This document shows positions 1 to 9,649 of a DNA stretch of 64,000 nucleotides, one piece after another. Source of the stretch: Batkoa obscura (lineage: Eukaryota > Entomophthoromycota > Entomophthoromycetes > Entomophthorales > Batkoaceae); assembly GCA_030770535.1 (NCBI GenBank), contig JASVEC010000016.1, forward strand, positions 806,001 to 870,000, written 5' to 3'. The notes beneath the pieces are model-generated. The model did not search any database. It was not told the origin of the DNA and worked only from the letters and a program-made list of their open reading frames with translations. Numbering within the stretch: position 1 is the stretch's first letter; every line of letters starts with the position of its first letter. The position numbers were made by a program, and so were the translations under genes.

Positions 1-686
1 GCTAACTTATAAACTCTCTCATAATTCAATGGAGGAATCGTTCTGTTTTTCTTTGGTGATAATCCTTTTAATAAGCATTTTCTAGCATGAACAACAATTT
101 CTTTAATATCAGTACCCTTAGTCACCTTATCTACAAAATTGAATATAAACTCTTCAGAGTCTAAATCATCTACTCCCAATCGACATTTTATTGTTATAGG
201 TAATTTATCCTCTACAGATTGCTCCATTGAGTTTATGAGTTGAATTACTTTATCACTATCTTTCATTAACATTGCACCAAAACAACCTGCTTGGACAGCG
301 GTAGAGGGACAACCAAGATTTAAATTAATACCTTGATAATAATTTAAATTGGTAATAATCTTACATGCTTGAGATAATAGATCTTTATCTGAGCCTCCTA
401 ATTGAATGATGATATTATTATTGTTATTATTCTTTAAGTTTTTATCTGTATTTAACAAAAAATTCAAAGTATTATTTTTATACATATTAATGATAGCTCC
501 GCAATGATACATTTCGGTATATAATTGAATGTGTTGATTACCTATTAATTGTAATAGTTTGATAAAATGTGGTGTTGATATATCGATCATTGGAGCTACC
601 GAGATCGTCGGTAAACTGGAATATGATTTATTATTCATTAATCGAATTGGGCTTAATTTTAATATAGTCGTTGTTAATTTATACAT
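1..686 (-). CDS. tRNA-dihydrouridine synthase, bacterial DusA type (3' end cut by window edge)
   Basis: The open frame runs from an ATG at 686 to the left edge without an intron, about 228 codons, so the C-terminal part lies outside the window. DusA reduces uridines in the tRNA D-loop using FMN and NADPH. The reading shows the DusA blocks in order: SVAPMID (FMN site), LYTEM, QLGGSD, NLGCPS with the expected catalytic cysteine, FGAMLM, KCRLGVDD, VHARK and GLSPK. These match E. coli DusA far better than the yeast Dus1-Dus4 types as I remember them. The first ~25 residues are rich in K, R, S and T without acids, as in a mitochondrial leader, so mitochondrial tRNA is a plausible substrate (inference). 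An Asn run sits near residue 88. Confident on family, less so on location. Confidence 0.85.
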   Translation of the reverse strand, partial: MYKLTTTILKLSPIRLMNNKSYSSLPTISVAPMIDISTPHFIKLLQLIGNQHIQLYTEMYHCGAIINMYKNNTLNFLLNTDKNLKNNNNNNIIIQLGGSDKDLLSQACKIITNLNYYQGINLNLGCPSTAVQAGCFGAMLMKDSDKVIQLINSMEQSVEDKLPITIKCRLGVDDLDSEEFIFNFVDKVTKGTDIKEIVVHARKCLLKGLSPKKNRTIPPLNYERVYKL

Positions 687-844
687 TTTATTTTATTATT
701 TATATTCTATACACTCTATATTATTTATGTTAAGTAAAAGATAAAATGTCTAATACAAATTTTTTGAAAAATATAAAAAATAAGCCAATCAAATAAAAAT
801 ATTTATAAATTTAATTTATTATTTATTAAAATAATAATATTAAA

Positions 845-2252
845 TTAAATATTCAATTCTGGATTTAATTCATTAATATTATTATAAACTTTATCAACTT
901 TAAGTTTCCAATAAGTTAATTTTTTATCCAATGTTTTTAATTGAACTTGGTCCAAGTATCTTGGCTGAACCCATTCAATTTCTACTTTACTTCCTACTTG
1001 ATCAATAGACCCTTTGATTAATTTTAAACTTAATGCTTTCATAATTAAATGTTCTACTTCATGAATAGGTATTCTACATTCCATACAAATTGATTCAAAA
1101 GAGACACTATGACTATCATTATCTTGTTTAAATAAAAATTCCATTAATCCCATTAAGATCATCTTTTGACGTAATATTACTTTATGTTGTTCTAATAATG
1201 GCTATATAAAATATAAAATAATATTAAGTAATTAGTATTATTATTAAACAAATCATCACTATATTAAACTTACCTGTTTATGAAAAGTAGCCATTAAAGA
1301 ATCTAATTTTCCAATTTCACCATTATTAAATACAATTAACAAATTATATAACCACTCATGTTCTCCACTCTTTAGTACCAAAGAAATAGGATGGGATAAC
1401 TAAATTAATGTGATAAACATAAGTAAATATAACTTAAAAGGACAATATGATGTTATATAATTACAATAAACTTACCAATTCACCAAAATTAAAGATAGTA
1501 TCACCTAAAAGAGCAGCTAAAGAAAGATCATAAGCTCTAGCTACTTTTTCTTGTTGATTTAAATCTTCAATATTAATACAACTTAAATAAAGTAAACAAT
1601 TATAATAATATTTAGTAAAATCTCCATAAGCCTATAGATATATAACATATTAGTTGTCACTCATAAAAATAAATAACGTATAAAAAATAAGTACCTTAAA
1701 ATATTCCGAAGCTACACGATAATAATGAGCGTGTACGATAGTATCCACTTGAGCTAATTTATCTAATACATCTTTACTATTTAATACCTTTTCCTTCACG
1801 CCATCAATATTATTATTTAATAACATTTGGTGAGCAATTTCAATATTAGCTAGAACGAAAGCGTCTTGGGAAGAAGTGTTGTTAACTTTATTAGCTATAC
1901 CATTCAAAAAGTTGATTGACTCCTCTTTATTATCAAAGGATTGAGCTATTGAAATGGAAATAATAACAAATTTTAGCTGATTTAATTTGCCTTGTAAGCC
2001 GTCAATATAATTGAAGTAAAAATTCTTTAAGAAATTGGAATCATTGCTGGTTAAACGTACAATCTCTTCAATCTTTAAGGTTACTTGATGCCACAATCTA
2101 AATAAATGGTTAGTTTGAGTTTTAAATGATAATATATAAACTTACTTTCTTTGGGTTAGTTCGCTCAATTGTTCGAAATGTGGTTTTAATGAATCATCCA
2201 CTTGATTACAAAGTTCATTTAATTGAAGCACTAAGGGGGATTCTAAAGACAT
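845..2252 (-). CDS. RPN9: 26S proteasome regulatory subunit Rpn9 (PSMD13)
   Basis: Five exons: 2252-2146, 2097-1695, 1631-1476, 1399-1274 and 1201-845, giving 382 residues (human PSMD13 is ~376, yeast Rpn9 393). Rpn9 is a PCI-domain lid subunit of the 19S particle; it is structural, not catalytic. Exon 2 opens with KLWHQVTLKIEEIV, a family signature. The C-terminal PCI/winged-helix part contains VEHLIMKALSLKLIKGSID and EWVQPRYL, which match the family strongly. The ATG at 2252 is the first in frame and gives the usual N-terminus length. It is divergent from the TMEM256-type gene, with 195 bp between start codons that include a TTACGTAA palindrome and an ATTGG (inverted CCAAT) box. No anomalies seen. 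Confidence 0.93.
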
Positions 2253-2335
2253 TGTTTTTAGGTTTATCTTTTTATTTTGTTAAAAACTAAATTTTGTTTT
2301 TTATCTAACTAAACTTCTAAGCAAAATAAATCGAA

Positions 2336-2343
2336 TTACGTAA
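2336..2343. promoter_or_regulatory. TTACGTAA palindrome in the Rpn9/TMEM256 divergent promoter
   Basis: An 8-bp perfect palindrome of the bZIP (ATF/C-EBP-like) kind lies between two divergent start codons. The same 8-mer occurs twice in the guanylate kinase/Coa1 divergent promoter (58538-58545, 58633-58640). Function is inferred from motif and position only. Confidence 0.3.
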
Positions 2344-2447
2344 GTTTAACAGTTCATTGGTTCAGTGTAAAAGATGAAAAATTTATTCTTTTTGATTTAG
2401 ACAACTTATTTTTATCATTTTTATTATTATTTAATAAACACACAGAA

Positions 2448-2868
2448 ATGGACCCTAACTTTCGACAAAGTTTTGCATGGAGAGCGGGCTGCTTATTAGG
2501 TAATTCACCTTTCATAAACTCTCAATATGTCTAAAAACTAACATAGTCTTGTAGGAGCTAGTGGTGTATTATTAGGAGCATTTGGGAGTCATGGATTAAA
2601 AAAAGTAGTTAATGGTGACTTACAAAAAATAGCAAACTGGAAAACAGCTTCAAATTATCAATTATTACATTCTGTAGTATTATTAATAATTGGTGTTAGC
2701 TCACCAGCTTCTGCGTTAAGCGCAAAATTAATTACTGGCGGCACCCTCGGTTTCTCGGGTTCTATTTATCTTTTAACTTTAAATCCAGTTGCTTTTAAAC
2801 TCCTTGGCCCAGTTACTCCATTAGGTGGTCTGTCCATGATTGCCGGTTGGGTTTCTTTATTGTTTTAA
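2448..2868 (+). CDS. TMEM256/DUF423 family small membrane protein
   Basis: Two exons, 2448-2499 and 2555-2868, joined by a 55-bp intron with branch-like CTAAC; 121 residues. The family (human TMEM256, bacterial YgdD-like DUF423) is made of four-helix membrane proteins of unknown biochemical role. The sequence shows the diagnostic start, GASGVLLGAFGSHGLKK, then NWKTASNYQLLHSVVLL, and two further hydrophobic helices with the conserved GPVTPLGGL stretch. Length is typical for the family. The start at 2448 is the only ATG upstream of the conserved segment. It shares a short divergent promoter with Rpn9. Confidence 0.88.
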
Positions 2869-2944
2869 TAAAGGAGAAATAAAGTAAATCATAGTAAGTA
2901 GTATTAGAAAATAAATGATATATATGAATATCTATTTGATTTTA

Positions 2945-4172
2945 TTAAATTGAAACCAAACACAAGCCAATAATTCCCGATAAAATACCAGTTATTAAAC
3001 TAGAAATGAAATTTACCTAAAATCATTATTATAAGCTATAACTATTATGAACAAATAAATCTTTACCATATTATTGTCTAATACTTCATAGCCTGAAATA
3101 AGCTGAGTTGCTTTGTCTTTTTTATCCACAATTTTAGTATTAATAACTTTCAATTTTTTAGTATCATAGTAAGTAGCTTGCAAGGTAGCTCCTAGTAGAG
3201 AATCCAACTAAAATAAAAATAATCGATATCAACATTAATCTCCTTAATAATATAATAATAGTAATCAAAGCTCACCATTGATCCAAATAAACCAGCAAAA
3301 GTAGTGATACCAATCAATTGTAATTTAAATCCACATTGTGGATATTGATAACTTAAACTTAATGCAGCTACTAAACCCATTACTTGTCCCCCCATTAAAG
3401 AAGCTAACGTACCTATCAATGAGATACCTCCATTGGTTCCTGGCGGTACCTTATTTCAATTGATTTAGTAATAATTATAAATAATAAATTAAATTACTTG
3501 TTGAAAAGTAGTGATTAAGTAAGGCCAGTCTGAATTTAAAATACCTAACTCACTTGCCCACTAAAATAAAGAGATTAGTATCATCAGTCTAATTATTAAT
3601 ATCCAGTCCTACTGTATCTCCGCAGCAACAGGCGTAATGGCTAATAATATTATATATAAAACATTATCATCAATATACTAACAAATATTAAACTCACCCA
3701 ATGAAAGCAAAGGTTAAAAAAGTGGCAAAGTTAGCACTTGATAAGCATAGTATATTTGAGATGGTAGTTGAATTATAATTATAAATATAAAGTATAGAAT
3801 AGATTGAAGGTACCAATCCATTACAAAATACTTGAATATAATTCCTTTGTCCACCTAATTTGACTTCTTTTTCTAAATTTGCTTTTTTTTCGTGTTGGAA
3901 CTATATGGATTATTAGTTGATATTTTTGTTACATTTAGATTATTATAGCATGTGATCTTTAGTTTCTACTATTTAAATTAAATTACCTTTGTTAACATAG
4001 AACTTGTAATAAAAAAGGACAATAAAATTAAGGTAAATGATAATTGTTGATTTAAAAAAGTGGCATAACCTACTAACACTGAAGCTGCCATACCAGAAGT
4101 TGATAATGATTTTTTTCGTATACTATAGACGATGATTAATCCCATTAACAAACTTGATTGTATTATATTCAT
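2945..4172 (-). CDS. TMEM19 / DUF92 family integral membrane protein
   Basis: Seven exons: 4172-3987, 3900-3698, 3640-3613, 3560-3498, 3449-3276, 3207-3067 and 3016-2945, giving 288 residues. DUF92 proteins are polytopic; plant and cyanobacterial relatives include VTE6 phytyl-phosphate kinase, but the activity of the TMEM19 branch is not settled. Diagnostic blocks are [31 protein letters not shown] and EVLDNN. Exon 3 is only 28 nt; it carries the GDT of the signature and is needed to keep the frame, which supports it. Its donor is GTAGGA rather than GTAAGT. The gene is convergent with the TMEM256-type gene, 76 bp apart. Confidence 0.85.
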
Positions 4173-4324
4173 TTTCGATTTTTCTAGATTTTGATATAAA
4201 TTGAGGAATTAAGACTTTTTAAAGTTTCTTAACTTTTTGATTGTTTTGTTCATGTCATTAAAAAATCGAGTTTTTTATATGCAAAAAGAAATTCTCTATC
4301 ATTTTAAACTTAATAATAACACTA

Positions 4325-4416
4325 AGGATGAATTTTTCTGTTTAAGAATTTTACTACAATCTTTCCACTCAAATAGCGCTTAAAAAATGGAAAAATAATG
4401 AAAAAAAACAGCCCCA
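4325..4416 (+). mobile_element. ~100-bp TA-MITE copy (TGGGGATG family), forward
   Basis: Retains the conserved core ATCTTTCCACTCAAATAGCG and an end reading GCCCCA. The left end is worn (AAGGATG). Forward means the TGGGGATGTATTTTT end is on the left, as in the best copies. Confidence 0.75.
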
Positions 4417-4427
4417 TTGATATTATT

Positions 4428-4503
4428 ATAGATTCTGTTTAGAAGTCTCAGTGGATTTTTGAATCATTATATAAATTCACTGAGACTTCTAAACAGAATC
4501 TAT
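4428..4503. repeat. Perfect 26-bp inverted repeat (foldback hairpin)
   Basis: Left arm 4428-4453 and right arm 4478-4503 are exact reverse complements (arm core TTCTGTTTAGAAGTCTCAGTG has 21 bp within it), with a further wobble and four pairs inside and a ~16-nt loop. The arms are GC-richer than their surroundings and unlike the MITE ends. It could be a foldback transposon remnant or a transcript hairpin; no coding context. Confidence 0.8.
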
Positions 4504-5112
4504 CATATAATATAGCCTAAATGATTCATAAAGTTTGAATTAAACTTAAATAACTTTAATACAATACTTTGTTAAAAACTACTAATTATTAATCTTCACA
4601 ACATTGTCTCAAACCCCTAAAAATTATAGTAAAATCTACTGTCATTTACTAGATCTCAAAGGTATTTCTAAAGTAATCCTCCTTTTTAGAAATTTTTTAA
4701 CTTTAAGGATGTAAGATGGCAATGAGTGAATCTTTTCGTATTAAAACACTCTGTTTTTAGATGTCAAAAACATTCCCTGTTGCAACCAATGACCCTTTTA
4801 TTTATTACTAAAAAAGCAGATTACTTTAGAAATAGCCTTATAATCTAATCATATTCAAATTTTTAGCATCACTCTAGAAATTTACTACTGAGAAAAATTC
4901 AGCTTTCAAAATAGTCAAATGAATTACCATCATTTGGTTTGCCTATTTTAAAAAATTCAAAACTTTGGATTTTCTTTAAATTAAAAGCAGATGAATCGTT
5001 TGATCATTTAATAATAGAAAAATAATAATTACATATAAAAAAGCTCAGAAAGTATAAAAGAGTGCCCAATGGCCCTATTGAAACTTAAAATACAATATAA
5101 CTAGACTAAATA

Positions 5113-6591
5113 ATGAAACAACATTTACTATTATTAACTGTAATTTACCAAACTATTTGCTTAAGTGTTTACCCAACCTCCAATAGCAATAATCAACTTC
5201 AACAATGTCTTAATGCAAATATAAAAAATGGGAAACGATTACATTTCCCAGGAGAAGAGTTATATGATAAAGGACTATCACATTGGAACACATATTTAAA
5301 AACAAAACAATTAGACGTTATTACTTCACCATTAGATGAAACTGAGGTAATCAAAACCATTGAATGTGCTAATCAATTCAATAAAACAGTCTCAATAAAG
5401 AGTGGAGGACATTCTTATGAAGGATATTGGATGGGTAATGATCATGGAATATTAATTGATTTAAAATATATGGATGAAGTGAAAATTGATACAGTTAAAA
5501 AAACAGTTCGTGTTGGAGGTGGTACTTTATTAGGCCCTTTAATGGCCAAATTATGGAAAAAAGATAAAGGTGCTTTACCTCATGGTTTACAACAGCAAAT
5601 TGGTATTGGTGGTCATACCTTAGGTGGAGGTTATGGTTTATTATCTCGTAAATATGGCTTATTAATGGATAGAGTAATTGAAATGGATGTTATCTTAAAT
5701 AATGGTAAAAAAGTAGTAGCAAATAAAGATCAGAATAGTGATTTATTCTTTGCTTTAAGAGGTGCTGGCGGTGGTAGCTTTGGTGTAGTAACTTCGTTTA
5801 CTTTTTCTTATATTAACCCCGCCCCTACCCTTAAAGTAGCTCGACTTAAATGGACTGCTGGTACTAATAATTTTACCAGTATCTTCAACTCAATTATGCA
5901 ATATTACAGCTCCAACCCAGATCGTGGCGCAACAATGTATGTTAATTTTGGAGCTAAAGGAAGTATCATTATGGGAGCTACCTTTTCATGCGATACAACG
6001 GAAGAACAAAATGAAGCTTATAAGGCAATGATGAATGTACTAGAACCACCTACTAAAGTAGATACAAGAAATCTTAACTTTATTGATTCATTCTTATTTT
6101 ATTCTGGATTGGGTGGGGAACCAGATAGTGTTACTTTAAATGATTTAGAGATGACTAAACCAGAACCTTATGAGAGATATTTCAAAGGGAAATCTGGTTA
6201 CTTTATCAAAGCTCCACCTAAAGCTGTTGTCGATAAGTTAGGGGAACTATTAGTTAATCATAAACGAGTTGGGTTCTTTTTATTAATTGATTTGCAAGGT
6301 GGTGCTATCAGAGATACAGCTGATGAAGCTACTAGCTTCGATCATAGAAATACACTAGCTTCTGCTCAAATCGCTGCTACTTCAGAAGATGGTGTAGAGC
6401 TAATGAACTCTGTTTATAAATTATTAGAGCCTTATATGCCACAAGCCTATCAAAACTATATTGATAGAGAAGAAAAGGATTGGACAACTAAGTACTATGG
6501 TAATTCAATTGACAAATTAATACTTATTAAAAACAAGTACGATGAAAAAAACATGTTTAGTTTCGAAAGATCTATTCCGCTATTGAAATAA
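5113..6591 (+). CDS. Secreted berberine-bridge-enzyme-like FAD-linked oxidoreductase
   Basis: Intronless, 492 residues, starting with a signal peptide (MKQHLLLLTVIYQTICL, cleavage near residue 20). The PCMH-type FAD domain follows. Histidine of SGGHSYEG is the usual site of 8-alpha-N1-histidyl FAD attachment; GGGTLLGPL, GIGGHTLGGGYG and RGAGGGSFGVV bind FAD. Where plant BBE enzymes have a cysteine for the second covalent FAD bond, this protein reads HGLQQQIGIGGH, so it should be singly linked. The C-terminal BBE motif (YGNSIDKLILIKNKYD, then SIPLL) is present, so the protein looks complete. These enzymes oxidise sugars, alcohols or secondary metabolites; the substrate cannot be told. MITE copies lie on both sides. 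Lack of introns among intron-rich neighbours allows, but does not prove, horizontal origin. Confidence 0.9.
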   Translation: MKQHLLLLTVIYQTICLSVYPTSNSNNQLQQCLNANIKNGKRLHFPGEELYDKGLSHWNTYLKTKQLDVITSPLDETEVIKTIECANQFNKTVSIKSGGHSYEGYWMGNDHGILIDLKYMDEVKIDTVKKTVRVGGGTLLGPLMAKLWKKDKGALPHGLQQQIGIGGHTLGGGYGLLSRKYGLLMDRVIEMDVILNNGKKVVANKDQNSDLFFALRGAGGGSFGVVTSFTFSYINPAPTLKVARLKWTAGTNNFTSIFNSIMQYYSSNPDRGATMYVNFGAKGSIIMGATFSCDTTEEQNEAYKAMMNVLEPPTKVDTRNLNFIDSFLFYSGLGGEPDSVTLNDLEMTKPEPYERYFKGKSGYFIKAPPKAVVDKLGELLVNHKRVGFFLLIDLQGGAIRDTADEATSFDHRNTLASAQIAATSEDGVELMNSVYKLLEPYMPQAYQNYIDREEKDWTTKYYGNSIDKLILIKNKYDEKNMFSFERSIPLLK

Positions 6592-6639
6592 ATAAATCAT
6601 AGTGTATCATTTAATTTTTAAATTGGTACATTTTGTATA

Positions 6640-6732
6640 TGGGCGTTTTTTTTTGTCTAATCATTTTTTCTATTTTTTAAGCGCTATTTGGGTAGAAAAA
6701 TTGCTAGTAAAATCCTTAAAAAACCATCTCTA
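6640..6732 (-). mobile_element. TA-MITE copy, reverse
   Basis: Reverse orientation; begins TGGGCGTTTTT after a TA, contains the TTTTTTAAGCGCTATTTG core and ends CATCTCTA before TA. Moderately diverged. Confidence 0.75.
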
Positions 6733-6930
6733 TATTATTTTCAAGAGATCATTCACTTATACTGCTATAAACAAATTGCGTTTATTTTTTTGCTATACTT
6801 AAAGTTTATTGTTATTTAATTTATACTTTTCCTGTTCAACATAACAAATTAATAAATTAGTGCTTATTTTTGGTTATAATGAAAATATATATAATACTAA
6901 AAGATCAATTTCATAATATAAATAAGTATA

Positions 6931-7030
6931 CGGGGTGCGTTTTTTTAGCTTCATTATTTTTTACATCTTTTAAGCGCTATTTAAGCAGAGGATCGTTAGT
7001 AAAACTCTTGAACAAAAAAACACATCCCCA
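6931..7030 (-). mobile_element. TA-MITE copy, reverse, 100 bp with TA on both sides
   Basis: Ends CGGGGTGCG and CATCCCCA, each flanked by TA. The core TTTTAAGCGCTATTTAAGC is present. One of the better preserved reverse copies. Confidence 0.85.
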
Positions 7031-7070
7031 TACTGTATTTGATTTTTTTTACAAAGCTTGAAGCACTATA

Positions 7071-7167
7071 TGGGGATGAATTTTTCTGTTCAAGAATTTT
7101 ACAACAATCTTTCTGTTCGAATAACACTTAAAAGATGGAAAAAGTAATGAAACCAAAATCATCCTCA
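7071..7167 (+). mobile_element. TA-MITE copy, forward
   Basis: Begins TGGGGATGAATTTTT after TA and ends CATCCTCA before TA. With the reverse copy 40 bp upstream it makes an inverted pair that could fold into a long hairpin in RNA. Confidence 0.85.
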
Positions 7168-7750
7168 TATGATTTAATTTATTGTATTATCCTATAATTT
7201 TATATATGCTGAGAGTTTTGTATAATACTTAATAAATTTCTTTAGTACTTTGTTTGAAAAGTAATGAAATTTACTTAGATAACAATACAGAATCTACTGA
7301 TTTAACTTTGAAAATCAATAAACAGTTAAATATTTACTCTAATATAAAAAATTATATTTGAACTTATTTGAATTAGCCAAAAAAGATTTGAACTACAAAG
7401 CGCATGCACATAGAGTTCTCATCTCGGCTATGTACACGCTCTAAAGGAAATTAGAGCTAAAAGCCAATCTTCCAATAGGTTTATACTACTGATTATCTGC
7501 ACATAATGTTCTTGCCTTAGCTTATAAGATTATAGATAGGCCTAAATAGCTCAGATCTCGATGGCCTAAACCGTATCTAAATTTGAGAAAGTATCCTAGC
7601 CTTTGAATTTAGTTATTTTATTTGCTCAATTTAAAATGAAAATGATCATGATAGTGTATCGTGTGCTTGGGGGTCTTCCGCTTGTTTTTGCCATACTAAA
7701 AATATTTCTTAGCAAACCTCGGCTAAAATCAGTATAATGCTAAAAAAATA

Positions 7751-7848
7751 CGGGGATGTATTTTTTTGTTTAAGAACTTTACTAACAATCTTTCCGCTCA
7801 AATAGCGCTTGAAAAATGGAGATAATGAAACTAAAAGAAACATCCCGA
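7751..7848 (+). mobile_element. TA-MITE copy, forward, well preserved
   Basis: Begins CGGGGATGTATTTTTTTG and ends CATCCCGA, with TA on both sides; 98 bp. The core CTAACAATCTTTCCGCTCAA is intact. Confidence 0.9.
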
Positions 7849-8292
7849 TATTATAATCTTATGAAAATAAAGTTTTGACTAACTTTTAAATATAACCTAC
7901 AGCATAATGTTACTTTTATTGACCTTTAACTAAGGTTGGGAAGTTTAAACATTTTGCTGAAATTTATTGCAATTTAATTTGCAATTTTCTAAAGCCAAAT
8001 TATCTGGTTATTTAGTTTTAAAGTTCAATAAATCTTAATCTAACTTTAGCTAAAATCTCATTTCTAAAGAAATAGCAAATCAAATTTTAATAATGCTGCA
8101 ACAGCTGAATTTTTGTTTTTAGTTATTAAAAATATTAAATTATTGATTTGATTTTTTCAATATAATTGTAATAAATTAAAAATGTTGTATAATTGATATT
8201 TATTATGATTTAATTAATGCATCATAGAAAATATTTTATATTATTTCTATTTATTCTATAATATAAAAAATAGTGCAAGGTTTTAAATATAT

Positions 8293-8380
8293 GAGTGGAA
8301 AGATTGTTAGTAAAATCCTTAAAATACATTCTCAAGTAGCGTTTAAAAATGGAAAAAGTGATGAAATTAAAAAAACATCT
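8293..8380. mobile_element. Rearranged TA-MITE: one half inverted relative to the other
   Basis: The left part (8293-8329) reads as the reverse strand of the 5' half (GAGTGGAAAGATTGTTAG...), while the right part (8330-8380) reads forward (CTCAAGTAGCG...AAAAAACATCTTA). The order fits an internal inversion or a junction of two copies rather than simple decay. Confidence 0.6.
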
Positions 8381-9649
8381 TAGAAATTTATTTTCACTAT
8401 TATTTTAGATTTGACTTTAGTTGATCAGTTTAAGCCTAACATTTGTATTATTTGCTTATAAAATTTCAATATATAAATAAAATATCGTAATGACTATTCA
8501 TAAAACTATCTTTTTAACTTTAACATATAAAATTAGTTGATTTGCGTTAAAATTTACAATCGAAAATAAAATATAAAATATAAAATTTATTTAATGCAAT
8601 AGACCTTAGTAAAAAAATTATTACAACCTTAACTTAAATATTAAATTGGTTAGCTTTAATCAATATTTTTTCAAAAAGCAATATGTTTGTACCAGTGTTT
8701 GTTATGAAAAATAAAACAAAATAAGCATAATATTAATAGCTTTTATAAAAATTAAATAGCGTGATTTAAAATAAAAATCATAATAATAGTATTAAAAAAC
8801 TTTACTAAAAAGCTTTGACTTATTTTTAACTAAATAAAGTGGAAAAAGGAAAGTAAAACCCCTTATCCTAAAAAAGCTATAGTTTTGATATTCTAATATT
8901 TTATTAGTGATGATATAAAGTTAGCTTATTAGCTAAAATATTTTAAAACGTAAAGGACAAAAGTCAGATCAAGTTTCTTATTGAGGGTAATTTTATAAAA
9001 GATGGTACAAAGTATTAAAATTTTTGTTAACCAGCATTAATTTTACATCAATGTTCTTTGCTGATTGACTATGGCTTTTTTAAAACTTCATAGGGAAATA
9101 TTGTAACTTTTTTTCAACTTTGACTCTGTATACCTAAAACGACCAGTTCGTCTTTTAAGCATTTTTTCTTAAGTTGAGATTTTATGTAATCTATAAGACA
9201 AAAATAGTTTATCATATTCAAGTATACTATTGTTGTATCAACGTTATTTAAATCTAAACATCTAGATTTATTATTAATCAAGAATAATTGCATATTTTGG
9301 GCGAGAGTATTATGACTAAATAGCATCTAATAGCATGTATTCAACAGGATGCAAACAATAGTTTATGCTCTGTATTTAAGTAGCTAATAAAAAATAAAAA
9401 AATATTAAATACAAAATGACTACTGATAATTTGATTTTTATACATAGGTAAATTTAAAGAACTTATTAAAAACTAGATATTTTTGATTTAATTTAGGTTT
9501 ATTATTAAATCCACAATCAACAATAAGCAAAAAAGTCAAAATTTCATACAACTTGCTCCAAATTTATAACTTTTGCAGTAATTAAATCTAGACAAAAATT
9601 GAACTTTGGATTAGTTTGAACCTATTTTTGACATTAATCAGAGTAATCT

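Larger units (their letters stand above)
4173..5112. other. Intergenic region holding a MITE and a perfect hairpin
   Basis: No supported gene. It contains a ~92-bp MITE copy (4325-4416) and, 12 bp further on, a 26-bp perfect inverted repeat (4428-4503). The rest is AT-rich sequence upstream of the FAD oxidase; nothing else is recognisable. Confidence 0.6.
6592..9649. other. 3-kb intergenic region rich in MITE copies
   Basis: No supported gene. Five MITE copies lie at 6640-6732, 6931-7030, 7071-7167, 7751-7848 and 8293-8380. Small open frames at 6602-6802 and 6870-7061 largely coincide with the first two copies and are not genes. The segment 7370-7660 is somewhat GC-richer but I recognise nothing in it; 8400-9600 is plain AT-rich sequence. 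Confidence 0.6.

Noticed and set aside
559-744. 61-codon forward frame
   Set aside because: It runs antisense to the conserved DusA reading frame and has no family features.
6602-7061. Two forward frames of 66 and 63 codons
   Set aside because: They coincide with two reverse MITE copies and translate repeat sequence.
7385-7620. tRNA-like pieces (GATTTGAACTACA; TAAATAGCTCAGATC)
   Set aside because: No matching acceptor stem, anticodon arm or proper B box could be paired, so no tRNA gene is supported.
9114-9326. 70-codon reverse frame
   Set aside because: Low-complexity composition, no motif and no splice context; expected by chance in AT-rich DNA.
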